In this document: positions 54,152-60,131 of the stretch, piece by piece
How positions within the stretch are numbered: the first letter of the stretch is position 1
Layout of the letters: every line of letters starts with the position of its first letter
Assembly: GCF_040151475.1 (NCBI RefSeq)
Contig: NZ_JBDKWG010000128.1
Span: 1 to 60,131, forward strand
Direction: 5' to 3'
Origin: CAXBNB01 sp040151475
Lineage (GTDB): Bacteria > Bacteroidota > Bacteroidia > Cytophagales > Cyclobacteriaceae
Length of the DNA stretch: 60,131 nucleotides
Position numbers and translations under genes: made by a program
Notes under the pieces: generated by a model
Seen by the model: the letters and a program-made list of their open reading frames with translations, nothing else
Database searches by the model: none
Told to the model about the DNA's origin: nothing

Positions 54152-55605
54152 TGGAGTGGTTGGTAGTTTGCATCTACGCTGGTGCTTTGTTTTTTATTTT
54201 CTTATTCAGTCTGGGTCAGCTTCACCTGACCTGGTACTATTGGAAAAGTAAAAAATCACCAGCTCCCGTTCCACAATTAAAAACATTTCCTCAAGTCACT
54301 ATCCAACTACCGATTTTCAATGAAAAATATGTGGTAGAAAGGCTAATTGACAGCATCGCAGAGTTGGATTATCCAAAAGATAAAATGGAAATCCATGTTT
54401 TGGATGATTCTACAGACGAAACCATAGAACTTATCGCCAAAAAGGTTGAAGAATTTTCCAATCAGGGTTTTGACATCAAGCAAATAAGAAGAAAAAACCG
54501 TGAAGGATTCAAAGCCGGAGCGTTGAAATATGGGATGAAACTCGCCAAAGGAGAATTTCTAGCCATATTCGATGCTGATTTTCTTCCCAAAAAGGATTTT
54601 TTAAAAAAGACCCTGGCCTATTTTGAAGATTCCAACACAGGAGTGGTTCAAACCAGATGGGGACATGTCAATCAAGACTATTCACTGCTTACCAGATTAC
54701 AAGCTTTTGGACTGGATGCCCACTTTACCATTGAACAAACTGGCAGAAGCCATGCTGGTAGCTTTATCAACTTCAATGGCACAGCAGGGGTATGGAGAAA
54801 ATCGTGTATCGAAAATGCCGGAGGATGGTCAGCCGACACACTTACCGAAGATCTTGACCTGAGCTACAGGGCACAACTGAAGGGCTGGAAATTTAAGTTT
54901 CTGGAAGATGTAGTGGCTCCTGGGGAACTACCTGTCATCATGCCGGCCATCAAATCCCAACAATACCGATGGAATAAGGGAGCGGCAGAAACCGCTCGAA
55001 AAAACCTTGGAAATGTCCTGACATCCAATATTGGGTTGACACACAAAATTCATGCAGTGTTGCATTTATTCAATAGCTCCGTTTTCCTGATGTTGCTTAC
55101 TGCTGCTATTCTCAGTATCCCAATGCTATTCATCAAAGCATCGCATCCTGAATTGGACATACTGTTCAACATGGGCAGTATTTTTCTTATTGGATTTTTC
55201 TCCATCGGATTGTTTTACTGGACTTCATCCAAAGCTATCAAAGGGAAAAAATCAGGAATGTACTTTCTAAAAAGCTTTCCTGTATTCCTTACTTTCTCCA
55301 TGGGGCTGTCACTGCACAATACCATGGCCGTTTCGGAAGGGTTGCTGGGATACAAAACGCCTTTTATTCGTACTCCCAAATTCAACATCTTCAAAAAAGG
55401 CGAACAATGGAAAAACAATGAATATTATCGACCAAAAATAAGTATCCCCACCATACTGGAAGGGATTCTCTGCCTGTATTTTATTAGCGGAGTAGTCGCT
55501 GGTTTTATCTTGAAAGATTATGGCTTAATTGCATTCCATATCATGCTGGCTTTGGGTTTTGGTGGTATTTTTATTCATACTGTTAAACCAATGAGTAATG
55601 CATGA
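54151..55605 (+). CDS. Membrane GT2 glycosyltransferase (cellulose-synthase-like)
   Basis: The 484-residue processive-type GT2 has one N-terminal membrane helix, the catalytic domain with VLDDSTDET, IFDADFLPKKDF, TEDLDLSYR and the QxxRW-type motif QQYRWNKG, then about four C-terminal membrane helices. This is the architecture of cellulose or mannan synthase-like and glucosylceramide synthase-like enzymes. Without a PilZ or BcsB partner, cellulose synthesis is unlikely; a glycolipid or short exopolymer is a better guess. It overlaps the next gene by 8 bp. Confidence 0.82.
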   Translation: MEWLVVCIYAGALFFIFLFSLGQLHLTWYYWKSKKSPAPVPQLKTFPQVTIQLPIFNEKYVVERLIDSIAELDYPKDKMEIHVLDDSTDETIELIAKKVEEFSNQGFDIKQIRRKNREGFKAGALKYGMKLAKGEFLAIFDADFLPKKDFLKKTLAYFEDSNTGVVQTRWGHVNQDYSLLTRLQAFGLDAHFTIEQTGRSHAGSFINFNGTAGVWRKSCIENAGGWSADTLTEDLDLSYRAQLKGWKFKFLEDVVAPGELPVIMPAIKSQQYRWNKGAAETARKNLGNVLTSNIGLTHKIHAVLHLFNSSVFLMLLTAAILSIPMLFIKASHPELDILFNMGSIFLIGFFSIGLFYWTSSKAIKGKKSGMYFLKSFPVFLTFSMGLSLHNTMAVSEGLLGYKTPFIRTPKFNIFKKGEQWKNNEYYRPKISIPTILEGILCLYFISGVVAGFILKDYGLIAFHIMLALGFGGIFIHTVKPMSNA

Positions 55606-56920
55606 CGGATACAAGATTCGATCTTATCTTGTTCTGATTCCATTCTTAACAGGACTCTTCTATATCCATTATTTTTTACAGAGAGAAGATACTATTACCT
55701 TATGTGGTTTTTATACTTTAGTCTTCGCTATTTACCTTTTCACACTTAAGTACAATCAATTTTCTACTAAAGAAATTTTAGTTTTAGGCGTAGTTTCAAG
55801 ACTCTTACTCTTCTGGTCACTGCCCAACCTGTCCGATGATTTCTACAGGTTTATCTGGGATGGCAGGCTTATAGCCAATGGCATCAACCCTTTCTTCCAT
55901 ACACCTGATTTTTTCATGCAAAATCAGGTAGCATTCAGTGCACTATCTCCTGAACTCTATGAAAACCTAAACTCCAAATCCTATTTCACTATCTACCCTC
56001 CTATTAGTCAGTTTGTATTTTGGATTTCAACTCTATTTACTCCCAATATCATAGCAGGAAGTGTGCTGGTAATGAGAACAATTATTTTAAGCTTCGAAAT
56101 CGGATGTATGGTTTTAATTTCAAAGTTGTTGAAAAGCACCAACCTCAATTCTTCCAATGCACTGATTTATGCATTGAATCCACTGGTAATTCTTGAACTC
56201 ACTGGGAATCTGCATTTCGAAGGTATCATGCTGTTTTTTATTCTTGGGTTTATTTATTTTTTCCAAAAAGAAAAAACAATTATTTCTTCTGTCTCATTGG
56301 CATTTGGGATAGCTACCAAGCTGGTTCCACTGATGTTTTTACCTCTGTTGTTTAAAAAATCACCTCCGGTAAAAACCATATCAATCTACTTTCTGATTGG
56401 AGCCGTAACAATACTACTGTTCCTGCCATTTCTTGACTTTAAGTTTATATCCGGCATGTCAGACAGCCTGGATCTGTTTTTTAGAAAATTTGAATTTAAT
56501 GGCGGGCTTTTTTTCCTGTTTAGAGAAATCGGTTTTTACTTCAAGGGATATGACATCATCGCTACACTTGGCCCCTGGATGAGCCTGTCCGCTATTGTAT
56601 TGATTCTGATTTACAGTTTCTTTATATTCAAAAAAAACACTTATCTGCCTACAGCATTTATAGTCATTTCATTGATTCAACTAAGCCTTGCTACAACGGT
56701 ACACCCCTGGTACATCATTCCTCTGGTGGCCTTTTCTTCATTAACAAAATTCAAATTCCCTATTGTATGGTCATTGCTTATATTCTACACTTATATCGGA
56801 TATTCTGTTAGAGGATATGAACACCCGTTTTTTATCATGGCTTTGGAGTACCTTGTTGTCATCCCATTGGCCATATTTGAAATCATGAAGTTTAGAAACA
56901 GCACATACCTAAAAACATAA
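55598..56920 (+). CDS. Integral-membrane GT-C type mannosyl/arabinosyltransferase-like protein
   Basis: The 440-residue protein has about 11 hydrophobic segments. The first loop has the acidic motif LPNLSDDFYRFIWDGRLIANG, typical of GT-C enzymes (GT87/DUF2029 and PIG-M-like) that use polyprenyl-phosphate sugars. Further features are NPLVILELTGNLHFEG and TVHPWYIIPLVAF. It would receive the polyprenyl-linked sugar made by the first gene of the cluster (inference). Its stop overlaps the next ATG. Confidence 0.76.
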   Translation: MHDGYKIRSYLVLIPFLTGLFYIHYFLQREDTITLCGFYTLVFAIYLFTLKYNQFSTKEILVLGVVSRLLLFWSLPNLSDDFYRFIWDGRLIANGINPFFHTPDFFMQNQVAFSALSPELYENLNSKSYFTIYPPISQFVFWISTLFTPNIIAGSVLVMRTIILSFEIGCMVLISKLLKSTNLNSSNALIYALNPLVILELTGNLHFEGIMLFFILGFIYFFQKEKTIISSVSLAFGIATKLVPLMFLPLLFKKSPPVKTISIYFLIGAVTILLFLPFLDFKFISGMSDSLDLFFRKFEFNGGLFFLFREIGFYFKGYDIIATLGPWMSLSAIVLILIYSFFIFKKNTYLPTAFIVISLIQLSLATTVHPWYIIPLVAFSSLTKFKFPIVWSLLIFYTYIGYSVRGYEHPFFIMALEYLVVIPLAIFEIMKFRNSTYLKT

Positions 56921-57507
56921 TGGATTTGCCTCAGCCACTTTTGATTATTTTCATAAAAAATCCTGAAAAAGGAAAGGTAAAAACCCGACTTGCCAGAGAA
57001 GTAGGAGATGAACGTGCTCTGGAGATTTACAAGCAACTACTTGATCATACGCATTCCATTACTACTGATCTGAAGGTTGAAAAAGTACTGTATTATTCCA
57101 CCAAAATTGATATTGGAGACCAATGGGAATTAGGAGATTATAAAAAAAGAATTCAGGAAGGAAATGATCTGGGAGACAAAATGTCCAATGCATTTCAGGC
57201 TGGTTTTGACAATGGCAACCAGCCCATCTGCATTATTGGCAGTGATTGTTTCGAAATCAATGAGCCTATACTGGCAGAGGCATTTGAAAAATTGAAAGAG
57301 TATGATTTTGTGATTGGTCCGGCAAAAGATGGTGGTTATTATTTGCTGGGAATGCGTGAACCTGCACCCCAACTTTTCGCCAACAAAACCTACAGCACTC
57401 CCAAAGTATGCGCTGAAGCCATACATGAAATCCAACAGATGTCGAAGACCTGTTTTCTTTTGCCAACACTCTCAGACATTGATACCTTAAAAGATCTAAA
57501 TCCGTAA
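56920..57507 (+). CDS. TIGR04282/DUF2064 glycosyltransferase-like nucleotidyl enzyme
   Basis: The 195-residue protein has LIIFIKNPEKGKVKTRLARE at the N-terminus, IIGSDCFEINEPILAEAF, and FVIGPAKDGGYYLLGM. These are the signatures of the TIGR04282 group, a GT-A/nucleotidyltransferase-like fold usually encoded beside GT2 genes. The reaction is unknown. Its start codon overlaps the stop of the membrane transferase, so all four genes of 53459-57507 are probably translated as a unit. Confidence 0.82.
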   Translation: MDLPQPLLIIFIKNPEKGKVKTRLAREVGDERALEIYKQLLDHTHSITTDLKVEKVLYYSTKIDIGDQWELGDYKKRIQEGNDLGDKMSNAFQAGFDNGNQPICIIGSDCFEINEPILAEAFEKLKEYDFVIGPAKDGGYYLLGMREPAPQLFANKTYSTPKVCAEAIHEIQQMSKTCFLLPTLSDIDTLKDLNP

Positions 57508-57579
57508 TCAATCAGTTTTCAAACTGAATCAAATTCTATTAATTTTGATTCATAGAATTACCAAATGACATATCAAATT

Positions 57580-58164
57580 ATGAAGTACGTATTATTATTT
57601 ACAAGTCTAATTTTAATATCAGGATGTGGTGGTAACAATACAAACTCCCCCGCACTTTCGAAAAACGTAGAAGGCTATCCGGAAAACTCTGAAGTAATGG
57701 AATATCCGGACACTCCGGGAGTGACAAAAGCCACCATAAAAGTAGCAAACAATGTGCATCAGGAAGGTGATTACCTGAACGGTAAAAGGAATGGTAGCTG
57801 GACAGAATACCATGGAAATGGAGTGGTGAAATCCATTACCACTTATGTAGCCGGACTCAAGCAAGGTATAGAAATCGAAATGGACGACAGAGGCAATATA
57901 ATAAGCAAGAAGTACTACCACAATGACACACTCGATGGAGAATCTCTGCTATACAAAAGAGGAAAAATAGTAGAAAAGAAGACCTATCAAAATGGCAGTT
58001 TGACCGGGCTCGTTTCAAAATACTATGACAATGGAAAAATAATGGAAGAAAGCAACTATACCAATGGTAAAATAGATGGGAATGCCAAATGGTATGATCA
58101 GGAAGGAAATGTCACACTGGAGTATGAATACAGCAATGGTGAGTTTGTTAAAAAAATAGAATAA
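57580..58164 (+). CDS. YwqK-family/MORN-like repeat lipoprotein
   Basis: I take the Met at 57580 as start, since it gives a proper lipoprotein signal (LILISGC). The frame also allows 57565. The body has repeats of about 22 residues with the form GxxNGxWxEYxxNGxx (YLNGKRNGSWTEYHGNG, YKRGKIVEKKTYQNGSLTG, YYDNGKIMEESNYTNGKIDG), as in YwqK antitoxin-like and MORN proteins. No toxin gene is adjacent, so an antitoxin role is not supported. Probably a surface or periplasmic repeat protein. Confidence 0.8.
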   Translation: MKYVLLFTSLILISGCGGNNTNSPALSKNVEGYPENSEVMEYPDTPGVTKATIKVANNVHQEGDYLNGKRNGSWTEYHGNGVVKSITTYVAGLKQGIEIEMDDRGNIISKKYYHNDTLDGESLLYKRGKIVEKKTYQNGSLTGLVSKYYDNGKIMEESNYTNGKIDGNAKWYDQEGNVTLEYEYSNGEFVKKIE

Positions 58165-58259
58165 AAGCAGGATCAATTAAAAATTGCTAAAAACTGCTCT
58201 TAAGACTCATAATTCCACTATATGCTTTTTGTTTATCGGCATATTTAAAAAATTGATAA

Positions 58260-58288
58260 TTGAGGATGAACAATTTCTCCTATATTTG
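58260..58288 (+). promoter_or_regulatory. trxA promoter
   Basis: TTG at 58260-58262, an 18-base spacer and TATATTTG at 58281-58288 fit the Bacteroidota promoter form. The thioredoxin ATG is at 58326. Confidence 0.65.
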
Positions 58289-58325
58289 CGTTCTTCGTCC
58301 ATAGAAAAACAATAAAATTAAAGAC

Positions 58326-58649
58326 ATGAGTAAAGCAATAAAAATTACAGATGAGAACTTCGCCGAAGTTCTGGGAACTGATCAGCCGGTATTAGTAGAT
58401 TTTTGGGCAGAATGGTGTGGACCTTGTAAGATGATCGGGCCTGTAGTTGAAGAATTGGCAGGGGATTATGAAGGCAAAGCCGTGATTGGAAAAGTAGATG
58501 TGGATAGCAATCCTGAAGTGTCTGCCAAATTTGGAATCAGAAGTATCCCTACTCTTTTAGTATTCAAAAACGGAGAAGTAGTGGATAAACAAGTGGGTGC
58601 TGTAGGTAAAAATGTGTTGGCACAAAAACTTGATGCACAATTAGCATAA
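58326..58649 (+). CDS. trxA: Thioredoxin
   Basis: The 107-residue protein has the full thioredoxin fold with active site WCGPCK (31-36), VDFWAEWC before it, and the cis-proline segment GIRSIPTLLVFKNGE. It is cytoplasmic and reduces protein disulfides with thioredoxin reductase. It has its own promoter and terminator, so it is a single-gene unit. Confidence 0.95.
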   Translation: MSKAIKITDENFAEVLGTDQPVLVDFWAEWCGPCKMIGPVVEELAGDYEGKAVIGKVDVDSNPEVSAKFGIRSIPTLLVFKNGEVVDKQVGAVGKNVLAQKLDAQLA

Positions 58650-58675
58650 TTAAATAAGCAATAGAAATACCATTG

Positions 58676-58707
58676 AAAGCCGCTTAAAATATTGAGCGGC
58701 TTTTTTA
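58676..58707 (+). terminator. Terminator of trxA
   Basis: AAAGCCGCT (58676-58684) pairs with AGCGGCTTT (58695-58703) across a 10-base loop and is followed by a T run. Confidence 0.85.
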
Positions 58708-59123
58708 TGGTCAAAATGGAGAGAGACACTAAGGTTATTGGGGTGTGTTTTATTGATCTCTTTTAGAAATTTATCAGATAAGTCAAAAACACTTAGGTTC
58801 AAATTCCATTTGATAAAGTTTAAAACCTTGACTGTACCTGTGATTAATTCCATCGTTTTTATACATTTTGCTGCGTGATGTGTAGCCGTATTTTGGACGG
58901 GTCATAATTGTGGGTAACGTTTAGTGTGTGGTATTGTTGGGCTATCCGAAGTGCGAACCTATCACACCGCTGCAAAGTTAATTAAATGCACTGCCCTTGA
59001 CATCAACACTATCCGCCAAATGCACTATAAACTGTGTTGTAAGACTGTGCTTTCTAATTTTAATTGAAAGGAATTTAATAGCTCAAAACCCTTATTGATT
59101 TTAAAGTCCATAAAAAATCTATT
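58708..59123. other. Intergenic region before the truncated amidohydrolase
   Basis: About 416 bp without a convincing gene. A 67-codon minus-strand frame (58853-58650) runs through the trxA terminator and is rejected. A segment at about 58912-59045 begins GTAACGTTTAGTGTGTGG and is of the type often found as non-coding repeats in Bacteroidota genomes. This is a resemblance only. Confidence 0.4.
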
Positions 59124-60000
59124 TCACAAATTTTTATAATAGATTCTACCCTCCTTCATCACAAACACCACTGTGTTCATTGATTCCGAAAAGTTGTTTT
59201 GCAAATCATTTTTAACTGCTATGATATCGGCCCAGCATCCTTCTTTGAAGACACCAATCTCATTCTCCATCCCCATCCATTGTGCAGAAAGAAAAGTGGC
59301 CGATTGCAATATATCCAGGGGATCCATTCCTTCCTCCTTCAAGGCAATCAATACCTGCTTCGCAGCTTCTCCCTGGGGCATATCAAAGTTAATATAGTTG
59401 TCAGATCCAACTAATATAGTGACACCTGCCTCTCTGGCTAAGGCTAATCTGTTTTTTGCTCTGGATTGCATATTATTCACTCTTCCGTCCAAATCTCCAC
59501 CCGACCCCATTTTCATTAAATATTTTTTTATTAGAAAGCCTGATTTGTCAGTTGGCACTAGTGCAACATTCTTACTTTGCATTAATTGCAAGGTGGATAG
59601 GGATAAATCATAACCATGTTCAATACAATCAACACCTGCCATAATAGCGGTCTCTGCTGATTGATTTGTAGTGGCATGAGCAGTGACCTTAAGGTTGTAT
59701 CTGTGGGCTATATCTACAATTGTTTTCATTTCTTGGAATGAAAGCTCGAGGTTGTTAGGCGAATTGTCAGCACAAATCTTAATTAAATCCACACCATAAT
59801 GGATGTTTTCTCTTACTGCTTTTATCGCCTCTTCCACTCCATTGATGATCTTATATTCTTTTGTAGCAAAATGATGGTATTCTTCAGACAGACCACTGAC
59901 CTGTCCACCAATGTTAGAGATTATTGGGCCTGACACAAACATTCTCGGGCCTTCTATTAAATGACTTTCTATAGCTTTTTTTAATTCTATATTAGTGGCG
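59124..60000 (-). pseudogene. 5'-truncated metal-dependent amidohydrolase
   Basis: The readable frame (Met at 59942, 272 residues) continues upstream without Met to about 60000, with ATNIELKKAIESHLIEGPRM in the same frame as family members. It then ends abruptly. The visible part has KICADNSPN, KVTAHATTN, CIEHGYDL, ILVGSDNY and GCWADIIAVKND, all typical of the C-terminal two thirds of imidazolonepropionase-like/prolidase-like amidohydrolases. Missing are the signal peptide and the N-terminal HxH metal site, about 120 residues. The enzyme is most likely inactive, cut by a rearrangement or insertion near 60000. Confidence 0.72.
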
Positions 60001-60084
60001 TCCGACTAAATTTTAAATACCCTGAAAAAATACGTTTAAACGAAATGAGAAAAGATTTTTTCGATTTCCTAAAACTACCCCCGT

Positions 60085-60121
60085 CCCCTGAAGGGGTGAT
60101 CAAAAAGTCCCCTTTAGGGGA
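60085..60121. repeat. Paired CCCCT/AGGGG hairpins at the right edge
   Basis: CCCCTGAAGGGG (60085-60096) and TCCCCTTTAGGGGA (60108-60121) are adjacent small stems, a pattern common in short intergenic repeats of Bacteroidota. They lie just beyond the truncation point of the amidohydrolase gene. Confidence 0.6.
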
Positions 60122-60131
60122 TTTAGGCCTG

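Noticed and set aside
54151..55605. Cellulose synthase
   Set aside because: The core motifs fit, but there is no PilZ domain and no BcsB, BcsC or BcsZ neighbour; kept as a general membrane GT2.
57580..58164. YwqK-like gene as antitoxin of a toxin-antitoxin pair
   Set aside because: It is a lipoprotein, and no toxin-sized partner gene is adjacent; the antitoxin name of the family is not supported here.
1..60131. CRISPR array
   Set aside because: No regularly spaced direct repeats of 25-40 bp and no cas genes were found; the repeats seen are dispersed hairpins.

Overview
The window is a piece of a Bacteroidota chromosome, most likely a marine or sediment Cytophagales-type bacterium. The basis is AT-rich DNA, Bacteroidota-style promoters (TTTG-type upstream box, TAnnTTTG downstream box), many LxxC lipoproteins, a protein with the type IX secretion (gliding-motility CHU_C-like) tail, a DUF5686 protein, BatE-like and YwqK-like proteins, and short intergenic hairpin repeats. 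Genus and species cannot be read from the sequence.

Layout. (1) 1-8.1 kb is an accessory island. It holds the 3' end of a group II intron and a tightly packed five-gene operon on the minus strand, transcribed in the order NurA-family nuclease, HerA-family translocase, HSP90-like (GHKL) ATPase, large radical-SAM protein, AlbA/Schlafen-type ATP-binding regulator. This looks like a DNA-processing or defence cassette that I cannot match to a named system, and it is the main candidate for something new. (2) 8.3-42 kb is a large fucose-centred glycan catabolic locus, mostly on the minus strand: GH29, GH95 and probable GH141 alpha-L-fucosidases, two GH20 hexosaminidases, GH31, GH2, a sulfatase, a CBM9-like lipoprotein, a three-domain esterase, a PI-PLC-like protein, and oxidative sugar catabolism (mutarotase, SDR sugar dehydrogenase, lactonase, FAH-family dehydratase/hydrolase, ketoglutarate-semialdehyde-type dehydrogenase). 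A LacI-type regulator at 38.2 kb is paired with two identical palindromic operators overlapping two near-identical promoters. No SusC/SusD pair and no sugar-acid dehydratase of the enolase superfamily is present. (3) 42-43 kb has a decayed hydroxypyruvate-isomerase-like gene and a tRNA-Lys. (4) 43-53.3 kb is ordinary chromosomal backbone: a TPR/SH3 protein, an SDR, a DUF5686 outer-membrane protein, a T9SS-sorted protein, RlmD and two unassigned proteins. (5) 53.4-57.5 kb is a four-gene, translationally coupled polyprenyl/glycosyltransferase cluster, followed by a YwqK-like lipoprotein and thioredoxin. (6) The right edge holds a 5'-truncated amidohydrolase.

How it works together (inference). 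Secreted and lipid-anchored fucosidases, hexosaminidases, esterases and the sulfatase would strip a sulfated, acylated, fucose- and hexosamine-containing glycan. Released L-fucose (or its five-carbon stereo-analogue D-arabinose) would be oxidised to the lactone, hydrolysed, dehydrated by an enzyme encoded elsewhere, and finished by the FAH-family enzyme and the aldehyde dehydrogenase. The LacI-type protein would repress the GH2 gene and the PmoA-like/oxidoreductase pair.
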